Part shown: piece by piece, positions 1 to 6,643 of the stretch
How the letters are laid out: every line of letters starts with the position of its first letter
Numbering within the stretch: position 1 is the stretch's first letter
NCBI GenBank assembly: GCA_934725535.1
Contig: CAKVBV010000063.1
Coordinates: 1-14,551, forward strand
DNA length: 14,551 bases
From: an uncultured Bacteroidales bacterium
Lineage (GTDB): Bacteria > Bacteroidota > Bacteroidia > Bacteroidales > Paludibacteraceae
Direction: 5' to 3'
Notes under the pieces: model-generated
Seen by the model: only the letters and a program-made list of their open reading frames with translations
Databases searched by the model: none
Told to the model about the DNA's origin: nothing
Made by a program: the position numbers and the translations under genes

Positions 1-923
1 AATACTTCGTCTTTGGTTTCGGCGCGTAGGAGAGCAATACGCGTTTGACGGAAGTCGTGCAGCCCTTTGAAAACGGGTGATGCAGCAAAGTGGCGCCGGC
101 TGTGGACGATGCCTTTGCGCTCGTCGCCTATCCAATCGATACTGCGGAGGACGTGCTCTTTGAGTATGTCCACACACCATGGCATCGGGCGTGGGGGAAG
201 GAGTTCGCCCGTGGTGAGGTAGTGCTGCATATCGTCGAATATCCACGGGCAGCCGAAAGTAGCCCGTCCGACCATGATAGCATCCACACCGTAGCGTTCG
301 AAACACTCGCGGGCACGTTGTGGCGTGGTGACGTCGCCATTGCCGATGATAGGGATGTGCATGCGGGGGTTGCTCTTGACGGCTCCGATGTATGACCAGT
401 CGGCATTGCCGCTGTACATCTGACAGCGCGTGCGTCCGTGTATGGCAAGTTCGGCGATACCGCAGTCCTGCAAGGCTTCGGCAAGGTCCACAATGATACG
501 GCTGTCGTGGTCCCATCCGAGACGAGTCTTGACAGTGACCGGTGTATGCACGGCATCGACTACGGCACGGGTGATGGAGAGCATCTTGGGAATATCGCGC
601 AGCAGTCCTGCACCCGCCCCTTTGCCCGCCACTTTCTTGACAGGGCAGCCGAAATTGATGTCTATAAAATCGGGGTGCGCCTGCTCCACGATACGTGCCG
701 CGTCTGCCATAGGTTCGGGTTCACGCCCGTAGATTTGTATCGCTACGGGGCGTTCGTTGTCCGATATTTGCAGTTTGCGCATGGTGGATGCCACGTCACG
801 CACGAGGGCATCGGCATTGACGAACTCGGTATAGACGCGTGCGGCTCCGAACCGCTTGCAGAGCAAGCGGAAGGCGGGGTCGGTGACGTCCTCCATGGGT
901 GCGAGGTAGAGCGGGTGGAGCAT
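1..923 (-). CDS. dusB: tRNA-dihydrouridine synthase, DusB-like (3' end outside window)
   Basis: FMN-dependent enzyme that reduces specific uridines in tRNA to dihydrouridine. The 307 residues visible start MLHPLYLAPMEDVTD, the usual opening of the family's TIM barrel, where the FMN phosphate and first strand lie. The catalytic cysteine sits in NFGCPVKKV (Cys93). Other family motifs are VKTRLGW (131-137, with the conserved Lys), HGRTRCQMYSG (162-172), GNGDV (194-198) and GRATFGCPW (219-227). About 20-40 C-terminal residues of the tRNA-binding helical domain should lie beyond base 1. The ATG at 923 is 5 nt after the stop of the preceding 7TM-HD gene and puts the LAPMEDVTD motif where it belongs, so I accept it. 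It is the last visible gene of the gldD operon. The Dus assignment is firm; the DusB subgroup is an inference from overall motif pattern. Confidence 0.95.
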   Translation of the reverse strand, partial: MLHPLYLAPMEDVTDPAFRLLCKRFGAARVYTEFVNADALVRDVASTMRKLQISDNERPVAIQIYGREPEPMADAARIVEQAHPDFIDINFGCPVKKVAGKGAGAGLLRDIPKMLSITRAVVDAVHTPVTVKTRLGWDHDSRIIVDLAEALQDCGIAELAIHGRTRCQMYSGNADWSYIGAVKSNPRMHIPIIGNGDVTTPQRARECFERYGVDAIMVGRATFGCPWIFDDMQHYLTTGELLPPRPMPWCVDILKEHVLRSIDWIGDERKGIVHSRRHFAASPVFKGLHDFRQTRIALLRAETKDEV

Positions 924-928
924 AGGGG

Positions 929-2851
929 CTACTTCTTGATGTCGGGGTAGGCGATACGGTGGTGGTTCATGGCAAGGAGTTTCTCCTTGAAGACGGCGCG
1001 TATGTCTTCCAAGTCCTTGAACGACAGCGGGGTATCGGAGAACTGCCCTGCGCTGACCTGCAAGTCAATCATATTGTCCACCATGTCGGAGACGGATTTC
1101 TCGGAGAACTCGGTGAGGCTTCGCGAGCGTGCCTCGACAGCATCCGCCATCATGAGGATAGCCGCCTCTTTGGTGGTGGGTTTGGGTCCGGGATAGGTGT
1201 AGTCGGCGATGTTGACTTCGGGCACGGGTTTGCCCTCGGCTTTGGCTGCATTTGCCTGATTGACAGCGGTATTGTAGAAATAACGCACGACGGAAGTGCC
1301 GTGATGCGAGCGAATGAAATGCACGATGACTTCGGGTAGGTGGTGTCGGCGTGCGATACGCTCACCGTCGGTGACGTGGGCGATGATGACACGGGCTGCT
1401 TCTTTTGTAGGCATGGAAAGCAGCGGATTACAGCCTGGAGCCTGATTTTCCGTGAAATACTCGGGGTTAGCCATCTTGCCGATGTCGTGGTAGAGTGCGC
1501 CTGTACGCACGAGGAGTACCTTTGCCCCTATGCGTTTGGCGGCTTCGGTGGCGAGATTGCTGACTTGCAGCGAGTGCTGGAATGTGCCCGGGGCTTTCTC
1601 TGCGAACTCGTGCATGAGGTCGGAATTGACGTTGGTGAGTTCGACAAGCGTGATACTGCTGACCAAGCCAAAGGTGCGCTCAAAGAGATAGACGACTCCG
1701 TAGGCGCAGATGACAAGGATGGCATTCACGAAGAAATAGATATAGTAATGATAATCAATATCGTGCATATCGCCCGACAGAATCATCACGATAGCGGTGT
1801 ACACCACTGAATAGGTGAGAAATACCCACAGAGCCGTGTGTGCGAGTTGGGCACGCTGCGTCATGTCGCGCAGGCTGGCTACCGCCACCATACCCGCAGA
1901 CACCTGCAGAATGATGAACATATAGGGTGCAGGCACCGCCATAGAGACGATGAAGACGGTGATAAGGTTGAGACAGACGGCAGTGCGGGAGTCGTAGAAG
2001 ACGCGGGCGATGACAGGTCCCCACGCGAAAGGTATGAGATAGACCCAGCCCACGGGCGCATAACGCAAGACGAGGAATGCCCCTGCGATGATGATAGCCA
2101 TGAGGAGGGTGAAGAAAAGCATATTGTTGAGGTCATCCAAGAGTTTGCGGCGGAAGATGTACAAGTATAGGACAAAGATACCTAACATTATGATTATCAG
2201 CAGCCCGCACCCGACAGTGGACACGACAGACTGCGTGTGGGAGACGTCTTTCTCCTCCAAAGCGCGGCGGAGGGATTCAAGAATCTGATAGTCCTCGGAG
2301 GAGACTATTTCGCCGGTGTCAATAATTTTCTCGCCAGCCTGTACCATACCCTGTGTGAGGGAGACCGAGGACAAGAGGCTGTTGCGCAGGTTGTCGGATG
2401 TGACGGTGTCGTACACGAGGTTGGGTTGCAACTCCTGCATCGTGAGTTGGAAAGCCGTTTTTGGCGTGTAGATGTCGGTGACTGGTACGGCGGTTGCCAC
2501 GCGGTTGTTGAGCACAGACACGCGGCTGCAGCCCGATGTCCGGATACGTTCCATCTCCTCCAAGGAGACGATGTAGATGTCCTTTTGGTCGGCATTCGGG
2601 ACGAAAGTGTAACAGGGAGTATAATCGCTCAGTGCGTCAGCCTGCTCGGCGGCAATCTGTTCGTCGGTCTTGTAGATGGGGAAGTCGAATTCCGCCGTCA
2701 TCAGCCCGTAGCCCCACGGTTGACCGACCTCGAAATGGTACTTGAAAGGCGTGCTGTACTTGGGAAACAGGTACAGGGTGATGGCTGCCAGAGCCAATAA
2801 AGAAAGCACTTGGCACGTGATACGCACGGTGCGGCTCATCTGGATTTTCAT
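929..2851 (-). CDS. 7TM-HD family phosphohydrolase (PgpH-like, probable c-di-AMP phosphodiesterase)
   Basis: 640-residue membrane protein. An N-terminal membrane segment (about 11-30) is followed by an extracytoplasmic 7TMR-HDED-type domain (about 31-205), which includes the typical stretch around AGEKIIDTGEIVSSEDYQIL (172-191). A cluster of hydrophobic helices follows (about 206-395), then a cytoplasmic HD domain (about 410-600). Metal-ligand motifs are visible: His426 in FQHSLQVSN, His455-Asp456 in YHDIGK, His492 in IAHVTDG, His516-His517 in RSHHGT, and Asp570 in MADAVEARSRS. In Listeria the PgpH family hydrolyses the second messenger c-di-AMP; the same role here is inferred from architecture. 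The extracytoplasmic part is shorter than in Firmicutes PgpH. Its start ATG overlaps the tadA stop by 4 bases (ATGA), which implies translational coupling. Confidence 0.93.
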   Translation of the reverse strand: MKIQMSRTVRITCQVLSLLALAAITLYLFPKYSTPFKYHFEVGQPWGYGLMTAEFDFPIYKTDEQIAAEQADALSDYTPCYTFVPNADQKDIYIVSLEEMERIRTSGCSRVSVLNNRVATAVPVTDIYTPKTAFQLTMQELQPNLVYDTVTSDNLRNSLLSSVSLTQGMVQAGEKIIDTGEIVSSEDYQILESLRRALEEKDVSHTQSVVSTVGCGLLIIIMLGIFVLYLYIFRRKLLDDLNNMLFFTLLMAIIIAGAFLVLRYAPVGWVYLIPFAWGPVIARVFYDSRTAVCLNLITVFIVSMAVPAPYMFIILQVSAGMVAVASLRDMTQRAQLAHTALWVFLTYSVVYTAIVMILSGDMHDIDYHYYIYFFVNAILVICAYGVVYLFERTFGLVSSITLVELTNVNSDLMHEFAEKAPGTFQHSLQVSNLATEAAKRIGAKVLLVRTGALYHDIGKMANPEYFTENQAPGCNPLLSMPTKEAARVIIAHVTDGERIARRHHLPEVIVHFIRSHHGTSVVRYFYNTAVNQANAAKAEGKPVPEVNIADYTYPGPKPTTKEAAILMMADAVEARSRSLTEFSEKSVSDMVDNMIDLQVSAGQFSDTPLSFKDLEDIRAVFKEKLLAMNHHRIAYPDIKK

Positions 2852-3297
2852 ACACGTTTATGTTGAAAAAAGGTTTGTATCAGTTCACGACATTCGTCTT
2901 CCAGCACGCCCGTAACCACCTGACACTTAGCATGTAAGGCACGGGGTGCGAAGATGGCGAAGCCTCGTTTGGGGTCGGGTGCGCCATAGACGACACGCGC
3001 AATCTGCGCCCAACCGATAGCCCCTGCACACATCACGCAGGGTTCGACGGTGACATACAGGGTACATTGCGGGAGGTACTTGCCACCCAGCGTCTGTGCG
3101 GCGGCGGTGATAGCCTGCATCTCGGCGTGTGCGGTAACGTCCTGCAGCGTCTCGGTGAGGTTGTGCCCGCGTCCGACAATCCGGTTGCCCGCCACGATGA
3201 CACAACCGACAGGCACTTCGCCTGCGCGGAGGGCTTGCCGTGCCTCGTCAAGGGCAAGCCGCATATAGCGGATATCGTCGGTGTCAGCGGGTTGCAT
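2848..3297 (-). CDS. tadA: tRNA-specific adenosine deaminase TadA
   Basis: 149-residue zinc enzyme of the cytidine/deoxycytidylate deaminase fold that converts A34 to inosine in tRNA-Arg(ACG), allowing wobble decoding. The zinc site is complete: His57 and proton-shuttle Glu59 in AHAEMQAI, and Cys87/Cys90 in VEPCVMCAGAIGWAQI. GEVPVG (26-31) and YGAPDPKRG (104-112) are also typical of TadA rather than of guanine or cytosine deaminases. The length is normal for the family. The start at 3297 lies 14 bases inside the upstream GGGP synthase gene and gives the expected short N-terminal extension before the YMRLALDEA helix. The stop overlaps the next gene's start. Assignment as TadA is confident; essentiality is known for the family in other bacteria. 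Confidence 0.96.
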   Translation of the reverse strand: MQPADTDDIRYMRLALDEARQALRAGEVPVGCVIVAGNRIVGRGHNLTETLQDVTAHAEMQAITAAAQTLGGKYLPQCTLYVTVEPCVMCAGAIGWAQIARVVYGAPDPKRGFAIFAPRALHAKCQVVTGVLEDECRELIQTFFQHKRV

Positions 3298-4021
3298 AGT
3301 CGTTTTTGGCTTGGATAAACAGGGGCAGTTGCTCGGGGTGGTGCTCGAAATGGTTGCCGATGACCACGATGTCCGCCCCTGCCCGATAGGCGTCTGTCAT
3401 CTGTTCGGGGGTGCAGATTCCTCCACCCACAAGGAGCGGAACGCTTGTCTGTTCGCGGACAGCACGGATAACACTCTGAACCACAGGCGTCTGCGCTCCG
3501 CTGCCTGCCTCTAAATATATAATGTCTTTGCCCAATAACTCGGCGGCAATGGCTGTATGGACAATGGCAGGAATATCGGTTTGCGGCAAGGGGGTGCTGT
3601 GTGTGGTGCGTTGGACACTGCTGAGATGCCCGCCATCAATGAGTATGTAGCCCATCGGGATGGACTCGATGCCCGATGCGCGAATGGCAGGAGCCGCCTG
3701 AATATGCGGTTCGATAAGCACATCGGATGTGCGTGCCGTGAGCAATGACAGGAACAGCAGTGCGTCCGCTGCGGGGGTAAACTGCGCCACGTTGCCCGGA
3801 AAAAGCACCACGGGGCGCGTGGTGTGAGCACGAATGAGCCCGATGAAATCGGCGAAATCTGCACATTCTGCACTTGTACTGCCTCCCACCAACACCATGT
3901 CCACGCTGTTGAGATGCGGGAACAGAGCCTTGCCTGCCGCGGGCTTCTCGGGGTCGAGAAGGACCGCCAAGAGGGGTTGCCCCGCAAGGTGCTGCGATTG
4001 GATATAGGAGAGGACGCTCAT
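3284..4021 (-). CDS. geranylgeranylglyceryl phosphate synthase family protein (Bacteroidota long form)
   Basis: 245-residue TIM-barrel prenyltransferase of the PcrB/GGGPS family, which joins sn-glycerol-1-phosphate to a polyprenyl diphosphate through an ether bond. Motifs in order: LLDPEK (21-26), VGGS (45-48), LFPGN (73-77), GYILIDGG (124-131), YLEAGSGA (169-176), VGGGI (198-202) and GNHFE (222-226). The glycine-rich motifs hold the phosphate of glycerol-1-phosphate. The pattern (FPGN, then LFLSLL, then DGG and EAGSGA) fits the group II enzymes of Bacteroidota, some of which make geranylgeranylglyceryl phosphate in vitro; the final lipid in these bacteria is not well established. The start at 4021 is 7 nt after the gldD stop, and the 3' end overlaps tadA by 14 nt. 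The prenyl chain length used by this protein cannot be read from the sequence with certainty. Confidence 0.94.
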   Translation of the reverse strand: MSVLSYIQSQHLAGQPLLAVLLDPEKPAAGKALFPHLNSVDMVLVGGSTSAECADFADFIGLIRAHTTRPVVLFPGNVAQFTPAADALLFLSLLTARTSDVLIEPHIQAAPAIRASGIESIPMGYILIDGGHLSSVQRTTHSTPLPQTDIPAIVHTAIAAELLGKDIIYLEAGSGAQTPVVQSVIRAVREQTSVPLLVGGGICTPEQMTDAYRAGADIVVIGNHFEHHPEQLPLFIQAKNDYATR

Positions 4022-4028
4022 CGTTGTC

Positions 4029-4604
4029 TTAGGGCTGCTGCCACGTAAAGGATTCCATCAGGCGGCGCACGTCAGCACGCATGTAGTCATAGACAGGTGC
4101 GAGGGAATCCTGGTTGGGAATGGTGTTGCAATAGACGGCACCCCTGAAGAAATGCCGCACAGAATCCGTCAGATAGAACTGGATAGGCGTCGCGGTGTTG
4201 CCGTTGAGTTCGTAGTACACGCCCCAGACGCGCGCGTCGGGGTTCTCGAATTCCTGTTCGGGAATAGAGGTGGCTATGGTGGCATGCTTGTAGAGGAACT
4301 CCTGCGCGTCCCGCGAGAGTGCGCGGAGATTGCCGTGAACGGGCTTGTAACTGCAATGGATAGTGGTGTTGAGCCCCGGATAGTCGATGTCTATCCAGTA
4401 GGCATCACCCTTGTGTGCATGCGGGCGCACCGTGGCATTGTCTGAGAGAGAAAAGGCATACGGGTACCCCTGCGGGGCATATTGCGTGTATGCCGTGTCG
4501 GGAATGGCAATACGGAAATAGCCGTAAGGCTTGGGGACCGCACGCTGCCCGCACGCGATGCACACCGCGCATATCGCTATCAAGATACCTGTCTTCTTCA
4601 TCAT
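4029..4604 (-). CDS. gldD: gliding motility lipoprotein GldD
   Basis: 191-residue lipoprotein of the GldD family, required for gliding in Flavobacterium johnsoniae and kept in many non-gliding Bacteroidota. The signal peptide runs to a lipobox-like CIAC with Cys18 as the acylated residue; Cys instead of Leu at -3 is somewhat unusual. Family motifs follow: PKPYGYFRIAIP (24-35), YWIDIDYPG (69-77), IHCSYKPVHGNL (82-93), and TPIQFYLTDSVRHFFRGAVY near the C-terminus, then PNQDSLAPV. It is the first gene of the operon, with a good promoter about 20-50 bases upstream. Two consecutive ATG codons (4604 and 4601) could both serve as start. The usual upstream neighbour gldE is absent here; instead there is an unrelated ATPase gene. 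Outer-membrane or periplasmic anchoring is inferred from the lipobox. Confidence 0.92.
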   Translation of the reverse strand: MMKKTGILIAICAVCIACGQRAVPKPYGYFRIAIPDTAYTQYAPQGYPYAFSLSDNATVRPHAHKGDAYWIDIDYPGLNTTIHCSYKPVHGNLRALSRDAQEFLYKHATIATSIPEQEFENPDARVWGVYYELNGNTATPIQFYLTDSVRHFFRGAVYCNTIPNQDSLAPVYDYMRADVRRLMESFTWQQP

Positions 4605-4624
4605 CTATCGTAACTATACGCTTG

Positions 4625-4657
4625 CAAAGATACTGCTTTTTCGCGAGATATGCAAAA
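4625..4657 (-). promoter_or_regulatory. Bacteroidota-type promoter of the gldD operon
   Basis: Read on the minus strand, TATCTTTG (4632-4625) matches the Bacteroidota -7 consensus TAnnTTTG exactly. TTTTG (4657-4653) lies 20 bases upstream as the -33 element. The predicted start of transcription is near 4618, giving a leader of about 14 nt before the gldD ATG. Confidence 0.78.
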
Positions 4658-4741
4658 TGCACACGAAGCCCCCATATTTCCTCTTGGTTCCTTCTCTCTT
4701 TCAGCCCTGTCTCAAACTCGTGTCTGGAAGATACTTTCTAC

Positions 4742-4774
4742 GGGTGGATAGCGAGTGGATAGCGGGTGGATACA
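4742..4774. repeat. three 11-bp direct repeats with GTGGATA core
   Basis: Units GGGTGGATAGC, GAGTGGATAGC and GGGTGGATACA follow each other without a gap. On the minus strand each contains TATCCAC, which is seven bases of the DnaA-box consensus TTATCCACA; the flanking first and last positions do not match. The spacing is one helical turn. The block sits between the ATPase gene and the gldD promoter, about 85 bp upstream of its -33 element. Its function is unknown. Confidence 0.8.
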
Positions 4775-4780
4775 CTTTGG

Positions 4781-4856
4781 AAAACGACACAGTTCGCGTG
4801 TTCATATCCTATCAAGACACTACCCTACTTTCAAGTCATACAGACCTTGTCGTTTT
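4781..4856 (-). terminator. possible terminator after the ATPase gene
   Basis: AAAACGACA (4781-4789) and TGTCGTTTT (4848-4856) form a perfect 9-bp inverted repeat around a 58-nt loop. On the minus strand the first arm overlaps the ATPase stop codon and the second ends in four T. The long loop makes it atypical as an intrinsic terminator, but no better candidate exists between the ATPase and the gldD promoter. Confidence 0.35.
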
Positions 4857-6027
4857 AGTAAGTCAATCCGAAAGCCCAAAGAGGAAGAGTGCGTTGGTAG
4901 CCGAGTTCTATGTCATCTTTTACGACATATCCGTTAGGTACATCAGCGATTTGCCGCTTGCCCTTATTCTTACCCCCCACCTCAAAAGTGTATTCTCCGA
5001 TTTGGAAATCCGATACTGCCGATGATACCACAGGGTAGCGCACACGCATCTGATTGAGAAAGAAGGTCTCGCGGATATTGCCTATATCAATCGTGTCCGG
5101 GGCTAAAACATACATCAGATTGCTATTGTCCACATACATCTTCTCCACCTTGCCTATCCCACGTACGCCTGCAGTGGCATCACGTAGCGTCATCAGCATA
5201 CCGGCTCGCTCCATATAGTAAAAATAGTCTCCGATGTCATTGCGCGAGATGCCGGTTACTTGCGCTAATTTCACGTTATTAGGCTTGAAAGGCACGCTTT
5301 GTGCCACCACCACCAATAGCAGTTTCAACCTGCGCGCTACCGAAACACTCAGGTTGGCATACGTCGGTATATCGTTTTCCATAGTACGTGTAACGACCTG
5401 CATCAACGCTGTGGCATAGTCGGTGTCCTCATTGGCAAACGGATAATATCCTTTGCGCAGATAGTCCGCGAAGAGAGGCAACGGGTGCTGTATATCGGGG
5501 AGAGACACACGTTGTTGCAATATATCCTCCAAACTGACAGGTGATATACGAATACCATGGTACAACTCTAAATACTCGCGGAAACTAAGTCCCTGCATTT
5601 CATAGATGGGAGCACGGCGGCTGAGGTCTGCCAAACCGCGATATATATCCAATACAGATGAACCGGTGAACACGATTTGCATATCGGTATAGGTATCCAC
5701 CATCTGTTTGATTTGCAGCGACCAGTCTTTTGCCTTGTGCACCTCGTCAATAAACAGGTGTTTTCCGCCTTGCTTATAGAATTTATCCGCCACCTCTATC
5801 AATGTATGTGAGGAAAAATACAGATGGTCCATAGTAATATACAAGGTGTCTGCAAGCGATAGATGCTGCTTGATGTATTGCAGCACTATGGTTGTTTTGC
5901 CCACACCACGCGGACCAACCAAGCCAAACACACGCCGTTCCCAATCCAATTCCGTATATTTGTAGCGGAAAAAAGTCAGCGTAGTCTTTGCTAACAAAGC
6001 CTGCTGATATTCAAATAATGCGTCCAT
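4855..6027 (-). CDS. AAA+ ATP-binding protein with DUF4143-like C-terminal domain
   Basis: 390-residue P-loop ATPase of the AAA_14/DUF4143 type that is widespread, often in many copies, in Bacteroidota and archaea; cellular role unknown. Walker A is GPRGVGKT (38-45), Walker B is HLFIDEVHK (90-98), a sensor-1-like TGSS is at 121-124 and an RR pair (137-138) could act as arginine finger. Residues about 150-230 are a helical lid. A winged-helix-like segment (about 233-285, LAQVTGISRNDIGDYFYYME) follows. The C-terminal part includes FEVGGKNKGKRQIADV (348-363), which resembles a PD-(D/E)xK nuclease-fold core (Glu349, Lys355). Whether it cleaves nucleic acid is not known. The gene stands alone with its own promoter. 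It is more AT-rich than the adjoining operon, which suits an accessory gene. Confidence 0.85.
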   Translation of the reverse strand: MDALFEYQQALLAKTTLTFFRYKYTELDWERRVFGLVGPRGVGKTTIVLQYIKQHLSLADTLYITMDHLYFSSHTLIEVADKFYKQGGKHLFIDEVHKAKDWSLQIKQMVDTYTDMQIVFTGSSVLDIYRGLADLSRRAPIYEMQGLSFREYLELYHGIRISPVSLEDILQQRVSLPDIQHPLPLFADYLRKGYYPFANEDTDYATALMQVVTRTMENDIPTYANLSVSVARRLKLLLVVVAQSVPFKPNNVKLAQVTGISRNDIGDYFYYMERAGMLMTLRDATAGVRGIGKVEKMYVDNSNLMYVLAPDTIDIGNIRETFFLNQMRVRYPVVSSAVSDFQIGEYTFEVGGKNKGKRQIADVPNGYVVKDDIELGYQRTLPLWAFGLTY

Positions 6028-6058
6028 ACTATATCCTTATACATTCTTTATCCGAGTG

Positions 6059-6090
6059 CAAAAGTAGTGTTTTTTGCTCGTATAACCAAT
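6059..6090 (-). promoter_or_regulatory. promoter of the ATPase gene
   Basis: On the minus strand TACTTTTG (6066-6059) is an exact TAnnTTTG element, with ATTGG (6090-6086) at -33 position, its TTG 20 bases upstream. Transcription would begin near 6052, leaving a leader of about 25 nt before the ATG at 6027. The -33 box directly abuts the 55-bp near-palindrome. Confidence 0.7.
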
Positions 6091-6145
6091 GTTTGCACCA
6101 AAAAAATGCACTTTCCTATAGAATCTGCACTTTTTTCATGCAAAC
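6091..6145. repeat. 55-bp near-perfect inverted repeat
   Basis: Arms 6091-6110 and 6126-6145 pair at 17 of 20 positions around a 15-nt loop (6111-6125). The arms begin GTTTGCA and end TGCAAAC, and each holds an A- or T-run of six or seven bases. It lies immediately upstream of the ATPase -33 box, so it may be an operator, a terminator for either strand, or part of a small mobile repeat. Its role cannot be decided from the sequence. Confidence 0.7.
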
Positions 6146-6148
6146 CAG

Positions 6149-6185
6149 CCATACACTTGGAGGGCAACGCGGCTCGCGTCGTTAT
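6149..6185. repeat. dispersed palindromic repeat, copy 1
   Basis: This 37-bp stretch aligns with 7895-7934: both begin CCATAC, continue with CTTGGRGG and end in the same 19 bases ACGCGGCTCGCGTCGTTAT. The centre is a palindrome, CGCG-GCT-CGCG, with ACGCG/CGCGT fully paired. Outside that, this copy has one mismatch where copy 2 is perfect. It lies in noncoding DNA. Confidence 0.72.
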
Positions 6186-6235
6186 GAAAGGGATAAGTGA
6201 GGAACTTTTGATATTTGCAGAAATCAGTATCTTCC

Positions 6236-6268
6236 TTTTGTGTATTTGCAAAATTATCACTACTTTTG
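6236..6268 (+). promoter_or_regulatory. strong Bacteroidota-type promoter, plus strand
   Basis: TTTTG (6236-6240), a 20-nt spacer and TACTTTTG (6261-6268) form one of the two best -33/-7 pairs in the window, equal in spacing to the gldD promoter. The predicted start of transcription, about seven bases after the -7 box, falls at 6273-6276. That is the first arm of a perfect stem, and no protein gene follows for 370 bp. Confidence 0.72.
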
Positions 6269-6272
6269 CACC

Positions 6273-6566
6273 GCAAACCTCCAATGAGGGGTGGTGTCCC
6301 CGTATTCATAGAGGTTTGCACATATTGATAGCGTTTATTGACGCTTTGCGTTTGACAAAACGAAAACTTCGCAACTTTTCAAATACCGTCAAAATCAAAG
6401 TGAGCAATAGATGCCTATTTGATATGACATCTGTCATACCGCACTCTGCTGTTAGGGTGTGGTGTATTGTCATATCTGCGTAGGCTTCCTGTTGTTTTAT
6501 TTGACGGTATGGGCAATGCGAAGGCCTCGTTTTGTGGATAAGCAACACGAGGTCTGCGCTTTTTTT
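6273..6566 (+). ncRNA. candidate structured small RNA or attenuator leader, unknown family
   Basis: No convincing protein is encoded here, but the plus strand folds strongly. Helices seen: a 9-bp perfect stem 6273-6281/6311-6319 enclosing a GGGG/CCCC hairpin (6288-6291/6298-6301); AGCGT/ACGCT hairpin (6330-6345); CGTTT/AAACG hairpin (6349-6362); an 11-bp perfect closing helix 6383-6393/6500-6510. Inside the last are GCCTA/TAGGC (6413-6417/6481-6485), GATATGACA/TGTCATATC (6421-6429/6468-6476) and a 9-bp hairpin with two G-U pairs (6439-6447/6454-6462). A terminator hairpin ends the unit. The promoter fires at its first base. I do not see the conserved cores of tmRNA, RNase P RNA or SRP RNA; a 6S-like role cannot be excluded. 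Alternatively it is the leader of the lipoprotein gene at 6644. Confidence 0.5.
6518..6566 (+). terminator. intrinsic terminator
   Basis: Arms 6518-6530 and 6547-6559 form a 13-position stem with eleven Watson-Crick pairs, one G-U and one mismatch, around a 16-nt loop, followed directly by seven T (6560-6566). It reads on the plus strand although no plus-strand protein gene precedes it, which is the main reason to propose an RNA gene or attenuator here. Confidence 0.78.
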
Positions 6567-6586
6567 ATGTCGGTATACAGAACATT

Positions 6587-6594
6587 TCCCTTTG
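6587..6594 (+). promoter_or_regulatory. weak possible promoter of the lipoprotein gene
   Basis: TCCCTTTG differs from TAnnTTTG at one position. No clear TTTG box lies 19-21 bases upstream, only the T-run of the terminator. If used, the gene at 6644 would have a leader of about 40 nt, and the structured region upstream would be a separate transcript. Confidence 0.3.
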
Positions 6595-6643
6595 CATAGT
6601 GAAAAAAAGAGAACTAATATAAACAATTAAACAACAAATCGTT

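Noticed and set aside
128..556. Long frames opposite the dus and 7TM-HD genes, such as 128-556 and 438-950
   Set aside because: GC-rich antisense frames of well-supported genes; their translations show no domain and have Cys/Arg/His-rich, unlikely composition.
6136..6321. Minus-strand frames covering the palindromic repeats at 6149 and 7895
   Set aside because: They are translations of repeat DNA; the shared peptide NDASRV comes only from the palindrome and the frames lack any other support.
6067..6483. Open frame of 138 codons on the plus strand in the intergenic region
   Set aside because: It crosses the 55-bp near-palindrome, a dispersed repeat, the promoter and several RNA helices, has no leader or protein-like pattern, and begins inside the divergent ATPase promoter.
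6273..6566. tmRNA, RNase P RNA or SRP RNA in the structured region
   Set aside because: I see no tRNA-like end with CCA or tag frame, no conserved RNase P core sequences and no SRP-type apical loop.
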